Shown piece after piece: positions 17,076 to 26,712 of a stretch of 64,000 nucleotides of DNA (position 1 is the stretch's first letter; each line of letters starts with the position of its first letter). A program made the translations under genes and the position numbers. Origin of the DNA: Marinobacter sp. F4218 (GTDB taxonomy: Bacteria > Pseudomonadota > Gammaproteobacteria > Pseudomonadales > Oleiphilaceae). The stretch spans positions 744,001 to 808,000 of the forward strand of contig NZ_JAHZIL010000003.1 in the NCBI RefSeq assembly GCF_019443085.1. The letters are read 5' to 3'. The notes under the pieces were generated by a model, which saw nothing but the letters and a program-made list of their open reading frames with translations, was not told the origin of the DNA and did no database searches.

Positions 17076-17771
17076 TTATCGGATCTGCTTGGTCAGGCGC
17101 TTCACTTCCGCCGAACTCCGGCTGGAAAAATCCTCCAGGGCCTTGGCGCCTCCGGACGCATAGACAGCGACCGCCGCCATAAGATCCTTCAGAATTTGCG
17201 GGCTGTTGCGATCGAAGGGAGCATAGGCACCTCCGGACAGCTTGCTCACCTGCTGGAACACCGCCCGGGCGTGGGCATCGGTGCCTTCATGGAACATGAA
17301 CACCGGCGTGCGCAGCATGCCCAACTCGCCGGCACTGTGGCAGAGCTCGTCCACCGGCTCCTCGCAGCAGTCCCCAATGAATACTACGGCCTTCACAGAC
17401 TCTTTGCGGGTCTCCTTGACGGCGTGCGCCAGCACCTTCTTGATCTGGGTGTGGCCACCCAGGCAGGACACGCCGTTCATCAGGTTCAGGAGCTGACCGG
17501 TCTCGGTGACAAACTTCGTGGCCTTGAATTCACCGAAGCCCCGGTAGTAGCACAGCTGGATGGCCAGGCCGCCCAGGTCCCTGGCTGCCATGAACAGCTC
17601 ACTCTGCAGGTGGCAGGCCTGATCCCAGGTTGCCTCCCGGCTCGCTGTGGCGTCCAGGGCGAAGATCAGCCGCCCCTGACCACCACCCTGACTGGGCAGT
17701 TTCTGAACCTGGTGGATAAACTGGTCAATGGCCTGTTTATCGGATTTGGGGCGTAGCTCTTTGTCGGACAT
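17076..17771 (-). CDS. VWA-domain protein
   Basis: A 231-residue cytoplasmic protein made almost wholly of a von Willebrand factor A domain. The metal site is a variant MIDAS: DATAS at 40-44 in place of the usual DxSxS, with GGHTQIKK supplying the Thr and VFIGDCCEEP the Asp. A Cys-rich touch (SCLGGH, GDCCEE) is notable. No signal peptide or membrane segment is seen. It sits between the hydrogenase accessory operon (117-bp gap) and the J-domain gene on the same strand. VWA proteins often work with AAA ATPases or chaperones in metallocentre assembly; here that is only a suggestion from context. Confidence 0.75.
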   Translation of the reverse strand: MSDKELRPKSDKQAIDQFIHQVQKLPSQGGGQGRLIFALDATASREATWDQACHLQSELFMAARDLGGLAIQLCYYRGFGEFKATKFVTETGQLLNLMNGVSCLGGHTQIKKVLAHAVKETRKESVKAVVFIGDCCEEPVDELCHSAGELGMLRTPVFMFHEGTDAHARAVFQQVSKLSGGAYAPFDRNSPQILKDLMAAVAVYASGGAKALEDFSSRSSAEVKRLTKQIR

Positions 17772-17888
17772 AAATGTCTTAAACCGTCTCGATTAATTTG
17801 ACCCTCTCTGGAATCCTAGGGCAAAGGCAACCCGATTCACAGGCCACCGCCAATGCCGGAATTTTGAGCTGCTTCCCGGCCTTTTACC

Positions 17889-18935
17889 TTAGCAAATGCG
17901 GGGTAACTGCTCTCCAGAGAGCCTGTCGATGACCCGAGTCGCACCAATTATGCTGGAGGCTGTAACCACGCCGGCGGCCCCCTGCACGAAACGGCCGATC
18001 TCAACAGCCGCTTCGGTGACCGGATACTGTCCGAGCACCTCCATGGCATGGGCCGCATCGTCTTCGGCCACAATAGCGATAAAGCGGCCCTCGTTGGCGA
18101 CATGCAATGGGTCCAGCCCCAGAAGCTCGCAAAACGCGGAGACGTCTTCCCGGACCGGGATATCAGCCTCACGGATCTCCGCTGCCAGGCCAGCGCTTTC
18201 CGAGACTTCCACCAGGGCACTGGCCAGGCCCCCGCGGGTAAGATCGCGGAGACAGTGGACATCTATGCCCTCTGCCAACAACCCCAGAACAGCCGGCGCA
18301 ACGGAAGCACAGTCGCTCTCGATCGCCGATTCCAGGTCCAGCTTCTCCCGCGCCGTCATCACTGCGACGCCGTGGCGTCCAATATCGCCACTAAGCACAA
18401 TGCGGTCGCCGGCCTGAATCCGGCAAGGCTCTACCGGCTGGGGTGCCACAACCTGTCCGACTCCGGCGGTATTGATGTAGACACCATCCGCCTTGCCGCG
18501 CTCCACCACCTTGAGGTCGCCGGTTACGATCCGCACACCCGCATCCGCTGCCGCACCGGCCATGGAATCGACAACCCGGCGCAACGTGGCCAGCGGCAAA
18601 CCTTCTTCGAGAATAAAACCGGCACTCAGGTATTGCGGCCTCGCCCCGCACATGGCGAGGTCGTTGACCGTGCCATGCACCGCCATGATCCCGATATCCG
18701 AGCCCGGAAAGAACAGCGGCCGCACCACGTAGGAGTCCGTTGTGAACGCCATGGCACCGGGCATGTCCACCACAGCGCCGTCGTGCTGCTTTGCCAGCCA
18801 GGGATTTTCAAACGCCGGACGGAAAATACCATCAAGCAACTCCGCCATCGCCCGGCCACCGCCGCCGTGGGCCATTTTTACCACGTCATGGTCATCGTTC
18901 ATCGGCGGGCAATGATTGTCGCAACGGTCACTCAC
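17889..18935 (-). CDS. hypE: Hydrogenase maturation protein HypE
   Basis: A 348-residue PurM-like ATPase. It starts with GTG, overlaps the hypD end by 8 bp and ends in the diagnostic PRIC, whose Cys receives the carbamoyl group from HypF before dehydration to the cyanide ligand of the NiFe site. The N-terminal [33 protein letters not shown] and [11 protein letters not shown] motifs are all present. It is the last recognisable gene of the hydrogenase operon. Confidence 0.96.
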   Translation of the reverse strand: MSDRCDNHCPPMNDDHDVVKMAHGGGGRAMAELLDGIFRPAFENPWLAKQHDGAVVDMPGAMAFTTDSYVVRPLFFPGSDIGIMAVHGTVNDLAMCGARPQYLSAGFILEEGLPLATLRRVVDSMAGAAADAGVRIVTGDLKVVERGKADGVYINTAGVGQVVAPQPVEPCRIQAGDRIVLSGDIGRHGVAVMTAREKLDLESAIESDCASVAPAVLGLLAEGIDVHCLRDLTRGGLASALVEVSESAGLAAEIREADIPVREDVSAFCELLGLDPLHVANEGRFIAIVAEDDAAHAMEVLGQYPVTEAAVEIGRFVQGAAGVVTASSIIGATRVIDRLSGEQLPRIC

Positions 18936-20034
18936 GGGCTGAACCTCCCGCCGGTCGTCGGTACCGGTAATAGGCGGCGCACGCGCCCTCCTCAGAGACC
19001 ATCGTTACTCCCATCGGGCGTTCCGGAGTGCAGCGGGTGCCGAAGGCGGGGCATTGGTTCGGGCGAATGTCGCCCCGCAACACCGCTCCACTGAGGCATT
19101 CTCCCTGCCTCTCGGCCCCGCCGCTTACTGCACCAAAACGGGTTTCGGCGTCGTAGGATTGGTAGGCGGGTGACAACCCCAGACCACTGCGAGGAATGCC
19201 TCCCATGCCCCGCCATTGCCGGGGCACCACCTGGAAGACCGTCTGCATCACCTGCTGGGCCATGGCGTTACCCGGGCGGCGGACGGCCCGGCTGTACTGG
19301 TTTTCAACACGGCTCTCGCCCCGCTCCAGTTGACGGACACAGCGGTAGACTCCCTCGAGGATGTCCAGGGGTTCAAAGCCGGTCACGACAATCGGAACAC
19401 CGTGCTCACGGGCAATGGGTTCGTACTCCTCATATCCGGTAATCGTGCAGACATGACCAGCCGCCAGGAAACCCTGAATTCGATTGCCCGGGCGCTCCAG
19501 CAAGGCCCGGATGGCCGGTGGCACCAGCACTTGCGAGACCAGCACCGAGAAATTCCCAAGCCCCTCGCGATGAGCCTGGTAGACCGCCATGGCATTGGCC
19601 GGGGCTGTGGTCTCAAATCCGACGGCAAAGAACACCACCTCATGCTCCGGGTTCTGTCGGGCCACCGTCAGCGCTTCGAGCGGCGAATACACCACCTGGA
19701 CTTGCCCTCCCTGAGCCCTTGCAACGGACAGGTCCGATTGCGTTCCGGGCACTCGCAGCATATCGCCAAAGGTGCAGAGGATGACGCCCGGCAGCGCAGT
19801 CATTTCCAGGGCCTTGTCGATGTAGGCGATGGGCGTCACGCACACCGGGCACCCCGGCCCGTGAATCAGGGAGATGGCGTCCGGCAGCAGTTGATCGACC
19901 CCGAAGCGCACAATGGCGTGGGTCTGCCCCCCGCATACCTCCATGAGCGTCCAGGGGCGGGTAACAATGCGGGCAATGGCATCGGCGTACTCGCGGGCAG
20001 CATCAGGCGTGCGATATTCGTCACGATACTTCAT
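18928..20034 (-). CDS. hypD: Hydrogenase maturation protein HypD
   Basis: A 368-residue iron-sulfur scaffold protein. CGGQTHAI and [10 protein letters not shown] give the redox-active cysteines. The C-terminal [19 protein letters not shown] and GACAAYY segments give the [4Fe-4S] ligands and redox Cys. HypD with HypC carries the Fe(CN)2CO precursor. The gene overlaps hypC by 4 bp (ATGA) and hypE by 8 bp, implying translational coupling. Confidence 0.96.
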   Translation of the reverse strand: MKYRDEYRTPDAAREYADAIARIVTRPWTLMEVCGGQTHAIVRFGVDQLLPDAISLIHGPGCPVCVTPIAYIDKALEMTALPGVILCTFGDMLRVPGTQSDLSVARAQGGQVQVVYSPLEALTVARQNPEHEVVFFAVGFETTAPANAMAVYQAHREGLGNFSVLVSQVLVPPAIRALLERPGNRIQGFLAAGHVCTITGYEEYEPIAREHGVPIVVTGFEPLDILEGVYRCVRQLERGESRVENQYSRAVRRPGNAMAQQVMQTVFQVVPRQWRGMGGIPRSGLGLSPAYQSYDAETRFGAVSGGAERQGECLSGAVLRGDIRPNQCPAFGTRCTPERPMGVTMVSEEGACAAYYRYRRPAGGSARE

Positions 20035-20297
20035 CGCGGCATCGGCCCCCCTGATTCCGACTCGCCCGCCTCCTGTTCAAGGGTGTCGAGATACTCGAAA
20101 ACACGCTTTGCCTCCCGCGGGTCTACAACGGTAATGGCAAACCCCACATGCACCAGCACGTATTCCTGCTCTCGCACATCCGGCACATAGGCCAGATTGA
20201 CCGACTTGACGATACCGCCAAAATCGACGCGCCCCTGACGGGTGAGTGGATCGTCGCCCTCAATGCTTATCACGCGTCCCGGTACGGCCAGACACAT
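20031..20297 (-). CDS. hypC: Hydrogenase maturation chaperone HypC
   Basis: An 88-residue HypC/HybG chaperone with the essential N-terminal MCLAVPGRV (Cys2 binds the iron centre) and the VDFGG and [10 protein letters not shown] strands of the OB-like fold. It binds HypD and the hydrogenase large-subunit precursor. The start overlaps the end of hypF by 28 bp. Its Glu/Ser-rich tail is slightly longer than in E. coli. Confidence 0.96.
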   Translation of the reverse strand: MCLAVPGRVISIEGDDPLTRQGRVDFGGIVKSVNLAYVPDVREQEYVLVHVGFAITVVDPREAKRVFEYLDTLEQEAGESESGGPMPR

Positions 20298-22609
20298 GGC
20301 CCCTCCCTGCCCTGCAGAGCACCGGTTGCCCAGGCCAGCTGACCCACCGCCAGGCCGCCGTCATTGGGCGGCAGCCGGCACGGCCAGAACACCTGAAATC
20401 CGGCACCCTCAAGTGCTGTTATGGTCGATTCCAGCAAGCAGGCGTTCTGGAAACATCCGCCAGCCAACACCACTCTCGACAGCTTAGTCTGTTTCGCCAC
20501 CGCCACAATGGCGTTGACCAGCCCCTGGTGGAAAGCTGCCGAAATCCCGGACACCGGCTCCCCCCTCTCCATGTCGTCCAGCAATGCGAAAACCGCCGGC
20601 GCCCAATCAACCTGCCAGGGTCGAGCAGCCTCCGGCTCCGGCAGCTCGAAGCGGTAGGGGGATGTGGTGTCGGTGCGTCCCAGGACTGCCTCCAGCTCGG
20701 CCGCGGCCTGCCCCTCATAACTGGCCCGCAAGCAGACGCCGGATAGTGCGGCCACGGCATCAAACAGTCGCCCCACACTCGACGTTTCCGGCGCGTTCAG
20801 GCCGGCCTTGAGGGCCTGCATCAACAGCTTTTTTTCGGCTTTGGTAAAGCTGTTCACCGGGGCGAGGGTTTCCCACTCGTCAGCCTGTTCAGCCATCAAC
20901 GCATGCAGCAGCCCGAGGGCTGAGCGACGGGGCTCTTTCATGGCCGCTTCGCCACCCGGGAGTCGGAACGGCCGCAGATGCGCCACCCGCTCGTACCCTT
21001 GCGAATCCAGACGCAGGAATTCTCCGCCCCACAACGTATGATCATTGCCAAGCCCACTGCCGTCCCAGGCCACCCCAAGCACGGGCTCAGTGATTCCATA
21101 CTCAGCCATCACCGCCGCAATGTGTGCCACGTGGTGCTGAACCGCACACGGAGCATCACAACGGGCCCGGGCGAAGTGCGTTGTGTAATAGTCTGGATGG
21201 CCATCGTGTGCCCAACGCCAGGGCACACTCGCAAACAACCTCTGCAGATCATCGACCGTGCGAGCGAAGCCTTCCCGCCCCAGGGCATTGTCCATATCAC
21301 CCAGGTGCTGGCTGAGCACCGCCGCCCCGTGGCCCGTGCTCAGGGCCACGGTGGTTTTCAGATGGCCCCCGGTCGCCCCCCAGCCGGGGGGCAACGTAAG
21401 GGGCAGAGACAGATTCGGCGAGAAGCCACGGGCGCGCCGGAGCAGTTGTGCCCGCCCTGCCACCACCCGAGCCACGGAATCGTCCAGAGGGCGCACAATG
21501 GGCCGATCGTGCATCAGAAACCCGTCGGCAATCCCGCCCAGGCGCGCCAACGCTTCCTGATTATCGACAGCAATCGGCTCGCCGCTGAGGTTGCCGCTGG
21601 TGGCAACCACGGGAAACCCCAGATCATCGAGCAGGAGTTCGTGCAACGGTGTGCAGGGCAACATCACACCGAGCTCTGCCCGGCCGGGCGCCAGGTTGGC
21701 GGCCAGACCATGGTGAAGCGCTTGAAGCAGGACGATGGGACGCTCCGGACCGGTGAGCAGTTGGCTTTCCGGCATCGACACCGCACACCTCTGCCGCACA
21801 GAGGCCAGCGAATCGAACATCACCGCCAGGGGCTTTCGTGGCCGTTGCTTGCGTTCGCGCAGAGTGTGAACGGCCCGGGTATTGCGGGCGTCGACCAGCA
21901 ACTGAAACCCGCCCTGGCCCTTCAGCGCAATGATGTCTCCGGCCGCCAGACGACTGATCGCCTCAGACAGGGCGGCCTCATCTTTTGCCAGCACCGTGCC
22001 ATCGGCGCGGCACAACACCGTGCGCGGACCGCAGTCCGGGCAGGCGTTGGGTTCGGCATGAAAGCGCCGGCTGGCCGGATCGTGGTACTCCGCCAGGCAA
22101 CGGGGACACATCTGAAAGTGTCTCATCGCGGTGCGGGCGCGGTCGTACGGTAACCCCTCGATCAAGCTGTATCTCGGGCCGCAGTCCGTGCAATTGATAA
22201 ACGGGTACCGGTAACGCCGGTTGATGGGATCGTGCAGTTCCTCGGAGCATTGCCGGCAGGGCGCCAGATCCGCAGGCAGCCGGGTGGAGGCAGTGCCCTC
22301 CTCCTGACTCTGGCGAATCTGGAATGCCTGAAACACCGGAGACCGGGCAACCACCTCCGCATGAACCTCTTCGACGCGGGCGTTCGCCGGAGCCTGCACC
22401 CTCAGCGATTCGACCAGGCTCTGCAACACCTCCGGCTGCCCCTCGGCCTCAATAGTCACGCCATCCGGGGTATTGCCAACCCAGCCCGTCAGGCCCAAAC
22501 CGGTCGCCAAACGATAGACAAACGGCCGATAACCCACACCCTGAACCAGGCCCTGGACACGAACCTGCCAACGCACTGGCAGAGCTTCTACCCGGCATTC
22601 GTCCTTCAT
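20270..22609 (-). CDS. hypF: Carbamoyltransferase HypF
   Basis: A 779-residue multidomain protein of normal length. It has an acylphosphatase domain at the N-terminus (VQGLVQGVGYRPFVYRLA), two Zn-finger motifs CxxC-x18-CxxC (CRQCSEELHD...CTDCGPRY and CPRCLAEYHD...CPDCGPRT), a YrdC-like domain (ALKGQGGFQLLVDA) and a Kae1-like domain (VQHHVAHIAAVMAE). It makes carbamoyl-AMP from carbamoyl phosphate and passes the carbamoyl group to HypE for cyanide ligand synthesis. The start overlaps the hypA stop by 4 bp. Confidence 0.96.
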   Translation of the reverse strand: MKDECRVEALPVRWQVRVQGLVQGVGYRPFVYRLATGLGLTGWVGNTPDGVTIEAEGQPEVLQSLVESLRVQAPANARVEEVHAEVVARSPVFQAFQIRQSQEEGTASTRLPADLAPCRQCSEELHDPINRRYRYPFINCTDCGPRYSLIEGLPYDRARTAMRHFQMCPRCLAEYHDPASRRFHAEPNACPDCGPRTVLCRADGTVLAKDEAALSEAISRLAAGDIIALKGQGGFQLLVDARNTRAVHTLRERKQRPRKPLAVMFDSLASVRQRCAVSMPESQLLTGPERPIVLLQALHHGLAANLAPGRAELGVMLPCTPLHELLLDDLGFPVVATSGNLSGEPIAVDNQEALARLGGIADGFLMHDRPIVRPLDDSVARVVAGRAQLLRRARGFSPNLSLPLTLPPGWGATGGHLKTTVALSTGHGAAVLSQHLGDMDNALGREGFARTVDDLQRLFASVPWRWAHDGHPDYYTTHFARARCDAPCAVQHHVAHIAAVMAEYGITEPVLGVAWDGSGLGNDHTLWGGEFLRLDSQGYERVAHLRPFRLPGGEAAMKEPRRSALGLLHALMAEQADEWETLAPVNSFTKAEKKLLMQALKAGLNAPETSSVGRLFDAVAALSGVCLRASYEGQAAAELEAVLGRTDTTSPYRFELPEPEAARPWQVDWAPAVFALLDDMERGEPVSGISAAFHQGLVNAIVAVAKQTKLSRVVLAGGCFQNACLLESTITALEGAGFQVFWPCRLPPNDGGLAVGQLAWATGALQGREGPCVWPYRDA

Positions 22610-22887
22610 GGGCTGGCTTCATCCTCCGTCTCCACGTCCAGACTCCGTAACAATACATCCTGGGCGTTGGGGTGATTGATATCGCCAGACGTTTCGATCC
22701 GGAGCTGAGCCTGGTCGGCACAGGTGCCAGCTGCCTCCTGACGGAAGTGATCGGTGAAATGTTCCGGCGACATATGGCACAGCGCGCCCAGCCATACCGC
22801 CACCTCCACTACACGCTGGGCCTGTTCCTCCGCGCACAGCTTCTCGACCCTGTGAACCAGATTCCTGACCAGCGCCGTTTCATGCAT
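22606..22887 (-). CDS. hypA: HypA-like nickel chaperone lacking the zinc domain
   Basis: A 93-residue HypA homologue. AGGAG lies 7 nt before the ATG at 22887, giving the N-terminus [10 protein letters not shown], so the nickel-binding Met-His-Glu start is kept; an ATG two codons earlier (22893) is only 1-2 nt from that ribosome site and would mask it. The alpha/beta core (VVEVAVWLGALCHMSPEHFTDHF) and the terminal strand (DVLLRSLDVE) are conserved. Between them normal HypA (about 113-118 residues) has a zinc ribbon with two CxxC pairs. Here that segment is replaced by a few residues (SGDINHPNAQ) and no CxxC remains. There is no frameshift in the alternative frames that restores one. Confidence 0.85.
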   Translation of the reverse strand: MHETALVRNLVHRVEKLCAEEQAQRVVEVAVWLGALCHMSPEHFTDHFRQEAAGTCADQAQLRIETSGDINHPNAQDVLLRSLDVETEDEASP

Positions 22888-23359
22888 CTTCATTCTCCTG
22901 CCGGATTCTATCCATCACGGCCTGAGTCACCCGGGGAAGTGTGTCCTCCAAGGGCGGGGACAACCCCTCGCCCGCCCCGAAACTGGCTGCCTCCACCGCA
23001 AACACCTGGCATACCGGCGGCAGTGAATCGAGCGCGCGGGCCAGTTCGATCGCTTCAGACAACCCCAGCGCATGGGACGAAAACGCGCCGCCCAGAGCTG
23101 GCAGTGGCACGGCGCTGGCATCGAACACGCGGAGGTTCCCCGGCTCCAGACCCATGACGGCTGCATCGACCAGGTACACCGCCCGGGCACCGGTCATCAG
23201 GTCCACGAGACCAGCTACTTCCCCGCTGTGCTCGACCACGTCGACGGTTTCCGGCAGGCGTTCAACAAGGGCGTCCGCCACCAGCGGTCCGAGAGCATCA
23301 TCTCCCCGGTCCCGGTTGCCAATACCAATGACCCTGATCGGCCGGGAAGCATCACTCAT
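22880..23359 (-). CDS. Hydrogenase maturation endopeptidase (HyaD/HycI-like)
   Basis: A 159-residue protease of the HycI/HybD family. It starts [23 protein letters not shown], with the nickel-sensing Asp/Glu pattern, then [17 protein letters not shown] and [10 protein letters not shown], and [14 protein letters not shown] supplies the conserved His. It removes the C-terminal tail of the large subunit after nickel insertion. I start it at 23359; it overlaps the large-subunit gene by 8 bp and hypA by 8 bp. Confidence 0.9.
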   Translation of the reverse strand: MSDASRPIRVIGIGNRDRGDDALGPLVADALVERLPETVDVVEHSGEVAGLVDLMTGARAVYLVDAAVMGLEPGNLRVFDASAVPLPALGGAFSSHALGLSEAIELARALDSLPPVCQVFAVEAASFGAGEGLSPPLEDTLPRVTQAVMDRIRQENEDA

Positions 23360-24641
23360 GGCGGACATCCAGTTTGAGAAAATGCGTGGCGCAGGAGATA
23401 CAGGGATCGTAGTTGCGAATGGTCTGCTCACAGCGTTCGCGGAGGGCATCGGCCGGCAAATCAAGCCAGCCGCCCACCAGTTCTTTCAGGTCGGCTTCAA
23501 TGCTGGGCTGATTCTGTGCTGTAGGCGGCACGATCTGCGCCTCGAGGATGTCGCCGTTGTCATCAAGTCGGTAACGGTGAAACAGCAGACCCCGCGGCGC
23601 CTCGGTACAACCAAAGCCTTCCGACGCCTTCGGCTCGGCGGGTTCGAACGGTCGCTCAGGTTCGCGGTATTCGTCGATTATCCGCAGCGCTTCATCGCAG
23701 GCGTACACAACCTCGACGCTGCGCACCGCAATACTCTGGAACGGGTTGTTGCAGGTGATCCCCAAACCCGCTTCTTTCGCCGCCTCCCGGGCCAGTGGAG
23801 AGAGTTGGGCAAAATTGAGGCTGTAGCGTGCCAGCGGCCCGACCAGATAACAGTCATGCTCGCGCAAGTGCGAGTGCAGCGCCGTCGAGCGCTGAACGTG
23901 GGACTCCACAAAGTGACGGTTGTAGTCCTCGACAGCAATATCCAGCCCACGGTTCGACAGGATGCGTCCGCCGTTCATGGCGTACTCATCCGGGTGGTGC
24001 AGCGCGACCAGATGATAGTCCCGCTCGGCCTCCGGCATGTTCAGACCAGCTGTCCAGCGCACAGTCGCCAGGGCATCCTCGCGGGCCTGCTTCAGGGTTT
24101 CGGCCAGCGGTTGCAGCTCCTTGCGGGTCGGAGCTCGATAGAATCCCCCCACGCGCACATTGATGGGGTGAATCTCCCGCCCTCCCAGCAGGGTCATGAT
24201 GGCATTGCCCGCTTTCTTCAGGGACAGCCCCCGTTTGACGATGTCGGGATAATCCCTGGCCATGTCCACTGCCCCGGCGTAGCCCAGAAAGTCCGGGGCG
24301 TGGAGCATGTAGATGTGCAAGGCGTGACTTTCGATCCACTCCCCGCAGTACAACAGTCGACGCAAGGCTCTCAGCGGCCCTTCGACCTCGATACCCAGCG
24401 CGTTCTCCATCGCACTCACCGCGCTCATCTGATAAGCCACAGGGCAGATTCCGCAGATGCGGGCGGTCACATCCGGTGCCTCGGCAAAATTGCGCCCACG
24501 CAGGAAAGCCTCGAAAAACCGTGGGGGCTCAAAGATGCGCAGCTCCGCCTTGCTCACCTGGCCGTCTCGGATCGTCACATTCAGGGCACCCTCACCCTCG
24601 ACCCGCGCAAGATAGTCCACCTTGATGGTCTTACGGCTCAT
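23352..24641 (-). CDS. hydA: [NiFe] hydrogenase large (alpha) subunit, group 3b type
   Basis: A 429-residue catalytic subunit. The N-terminal motif RICGICPV supplies C63 and C66; the C-terminal motif DPCISCATH supplies C414, C417 and H420. A nine-residue tail after H420 would be removed by the protease encoded next. The short L0-like start ([16 protein letters not shown]) and compact length fit group 3 enzymes such as the soluble sulfhydrogenases. It carries the NiFe(CN)2CO centre and would catalyse reversible H2 oxidation. I start at the ATG at 24641 because the conserved sequence starts there; it overlaps the small-subunit stop by 11 bp. Confidence 0.95.
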   Translation of the reverse strand: MSRKTIKVDYLARVEGEGALNVTIRDGQVSKAELRIFEPPRFFEAFLRGRNFAEAPDVTARICGICPVAYQMSAVSAMENALGIEVEGPLRALRRLLYCGEWIESHALHIYMLHAPDFLGYAGAVDMARDYPDIVKRGLSLKKAGNAIMTLLGGREIHPINVRVGGFYRAPTRKELQPLAETLKQAREDALATVRWTAGLNMPEAERDYHLVALHHPDEYAMNGGRILSNRGLDIAVEDYNRHFVESHVQRSTALHSHLREHDCYLVGPLARYSLNFAQLSPLAREAAKEAGLGITCNNPFQSIAVRSVEVVYACDEALRIIDEYREPERPFEPAEPKASEGFGCTEAPRGLLFHRYRLDDNGDILEAQIVPPTAQNQPSIEADLKELVGGWLDLPADALRERCEQTIRNYDPCISCATHFLKLDVRHE

Positions 24642-25413
24642 GGCGTTCGCTCTCGTCACGGAACGGGGCGGCCCAGGCGTTGAAATTCCGGTAAAAGCGC
24701 AACCGCTCGGCCTGCCCCATACCCAGCTGCTCCAGTCGCTCACTCAGCGCTGGCGCGTTAGGGTTTTCCTTCGGCCCATAACAGCCGTAACAACCCCGGT
24801 TATAGGACGGACACAAGGCATTGCAGCCGCTATGGGTCAACGGCCCCAGACAGGGGGTTCCATGAGCCACCATCACACAGACATTGCCCCTGAGCTTGCA
24901 ATCGAGACACACGCTATGGGCCGGCGTGACCGGTCGCCGACCGCACAGAAACGCCGACACCACCTCCAGTAACTGGTGCTTGCTGATGGGACAGCCACGC
25001 AGTTCAAAATCCACAGCCACGTGGTCGGAGATCGGCGTAGACGTCGACAGGGTTTCAATATATTCGGGACGGGCGTAGACCGCTGCCATGAAGTCATCAA
25101 TATCGGCGAAGTTACGCAACGCCTGGATGCCGCCGGCCGTAGCACAGGCACCGATGGTTACCAGCGTTCGAGAGCGCCGGCGCACGTCCTGGATACGCTC
25201 GGCATCGTGAGCCGTCGTGATGGAGCCCTCCACCAGGGACAGATCGTAAATACCGCGGATACCGCCGCGGGTTGCCTCCGGGAAATAGGCGATATCGACG
25301 GCACCGGCGACCTGCAACAATTCATCCTCACAATCGAGCAAACTCAGCTGGCAGCCATCGCAGGACGCGAACTTCCAGACGCCGAGGCGCGGTTTGTGAT
25401 CCGGGCGCGCCAT
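24631..25413 (-). CDS. hydD: [NiFe] hydrogenase small (delta) subunit
   Basis: A 260-residue electron-transfer subunit. [10 protein letters not shown] (C18, C21) supplies the proximal [4Fe-4S] cluster with the later GACAT and [10 protein letters not shown] cysteines. The second half has [27 protein letters not shown] and CYGCYGP, as in group 3b delta subunits. There is no Tat signal or membrane anchor, so the enzyme is cytoplasmic. It abuts the gamma-subunit gene (1-bp gap). Confidence 0.95.
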   Translation of the reverse strand: MARPDHKPRLGVWKFASCDGCQLSLLDCEDELLQVAGAVDIAYFPEATRGGIRGIYDLSLVEGSITTAHDAERIQDVRRRSRTLVTIGACATAGGIQALRNFADIDDFMAAVYARPEYIETLSTSTPISDHVAVDFELRGCPISKHQLLEVVSAFLCGRRPVTPAHSVCLDCKLRGNVCVMVAHGTPCLGPLTHSGCNALCPSYNRGCYGCYGPKENPNAPALSERLEQLGMGQAERLRFYRNFNAWAAPFRDESERHEP

Positions 25414-25414
25414 G

Positions 25415-26242
25415 TCAGAACTCCTTGAGGCTCAGTAATCCGCGGACCCGGTCAAAGGGCAGCACCGGGCCATCCTTGCACACAAACGTCGCTCCAAACT
25501 GGCAATGGCCGCAGTGTCCGAGCGCGCATTTCATGTTTCGCTCCATGGACAGAAAAATCGCCTCGTCCTCAACACCGGCATCCCGCAGCGCGTTGACCGT
25601 GAAACGCATCATAATTTCCGGGCCACACACCATCGCCACGGTGTCTTCAGGGTCGAAACCCAGCGTCGGCACCAGGGCAGGAACCACACCAATCATGCCC
25701 TGCCAGTCACTATCGGCGTGATCCACGGTAATGTGGACCTCAAAATCCGGACGTTGGTTCCATTCCTCCAGTTGTGGGGAATAGAGAATATCGTTGGGAC
25801 TACGTGTTCCGTAGAGCAGGATAATCCGCCCGTACTTCTCCCGATTACGCAATACGTGGTAAACAGCCGAGCGCAGGGGTGCCAAACCCAACCCACCGGC
25901 CACGATCAGCAAATCCGAGCCCTCGCTTTGCGTCATCGGCCATCCGACACCAAAGGGGCCACGCAGGCCAACGATCTCCATCGGCTTCAGAGCCGCCAGC
26001 TTCCTGGACACCGGCCCCACGGCCCGCACCGTATGAACCAGGGTCTCTGACTGAACGGTATCGCCACTCACGCTGATGGGAACCTCTCCCACGCCGAACA
26101 CATAGAGCATATTGAACTGGCCCGGCAAACAGGGCCCGCGACTCGCCTGGCCCGCCTCCAGTTCAAGTGTCCAGGTCGTTTCCAACTCCTGTTGTCGGCT
26201 AAGAACCCGCACCGGTTCAGGTACCATCAGATCGTCTGACAT
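25415..26242 (-). CDS. hydG: Hydrogenase gamma subunit, FAD/NAD(P)-binding
   Basis: A 275-residue ferredoxin-reductase-like subunit. It has an FAD domain, then [12 protein letters not shown] and [18 protein letters not shown] (NAD(P) site), CGPEIMMRF, and a C-terminal [2Fe-2S] motif [12 protein letters not shown]...C. It passes electrons between NAD(P)H and the Fe-S chain. The start at 26242 overlaps the preceding gene's stop as TGATG, a sign of coupled translation; a GTG one codon earlier is possible. Confidence 0.94.
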   Translation of the reverse strand: MSDDLMVPEPVRVLSRQQELETTWTLELEAGQASRGPCLPGQFNMLYVFGVGEVPISVSGDTVQSETLVHTVRAVGPVSRKLAALKPMEIVGLRGPFGVGWPMTQSEGSDLLIVAGGLGLAPLRSAVYHVLRNREKYGRIILLYGTRSPNDILYSPQLEEWNQRPDFEVHITVDHADSDWQGMIGVVPALVPTLGFDPEDTVAMVCGPEIMMRFTVNALRDAGVEDEAIFLSMERNMKCALGHCGHCQFGATFVCKDGPVLPFDRVRGLLSLKEF

Positions 26243-26712
26243 CACTCGGGCGGCTCCGGAGCCCCATAAACATCCAGAATCTGCATTTGTGTGGCATGAA
26301 GTCGACTGGTCAGAATGGGCAGCAATCGTTTCAGGACTTCGTAACCCAGAACCGGGTCATCATCACACTTCTTCCTCAGGCAGTGGGCGTCCATCGCGAT
26401 GGCTCGGGTGAGCGTGATCGCGCGTGCGTCGTAGGCCCAATGATAGGGGGGCAGAATCCAGGAAACCCCCACCAGGTCGCCGTCATGAAGCGTCTGGAAA
26501 CTGACCGCCGGTTTCCCCGGCACAGCAACTTCCAGAGCTACCTGACCATAGCGGATAAGGAACATGTGATTGGCGTCCCCGCCTTCGTGGAAAAGGTATT
26601 CCCCGGGATTGAACCTGACATTGCGGGCGCAGCCGCACACCAGATTGCAGAAATCGCTCTCCAGCCCCTGAAAGAACGGATGCTCACCCACGATCTGGGC
26701 AATGTCTTTCAT
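26242..26712 (-). CDS. Cyclic-nucleotide-binding-domain protein in the hydrogenase operon
   Basis: A 156-residue protein that is essentially one cNMP-binding beta roll ([60 protein letters not shown]) followed by helices. There is no helix-turn-helix, so it is not an ordinary Crp/Fnr regulator. Three cysteines cluster near residues 22-28. The usual phosphate-binding GELAL/RTA sequence is altered ([20 protein letters not shown]), so cAMP binding is uncertain. The gene lies between the beta and gamma subunit genes with ATGA and TGATG overlaps. Stand-alone cNBD genes are known next to some group 3b hydrogenases; their role is not settled. Confidence 0.88.
   Translation of the reverse strand: MKDIAQIVGEHPFFQGLESDFCNLVCGCARNVRFNPGEYLFHEGGDANHMFLIRYGQVALEVAVPGKPAVSFQTLHDGDLVGVSWILPPYHWAYDARAITLTRAIAMDAHCLRKKCDDDPVLGYEVLKRLLPILTSRLHATQMQILDVYGAPEPPE

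Noticed and set aside
20978..22153. Long plus-strand open frame opposite hypF
   Set aside because: Same reason: HypF motifs on the minus strand explain the sequence, and the plus-strand translation is low-complexity, His/Arg/Pro-rich.
22941..24683. A 580-codon open frame on the plus strand opposite the hydrogenase large-subunit and protease genes
   Set aside because: It is a shadow of GC-rich coding sequence on the other strand; it has no recognisable domain and the opposite frames match known families.
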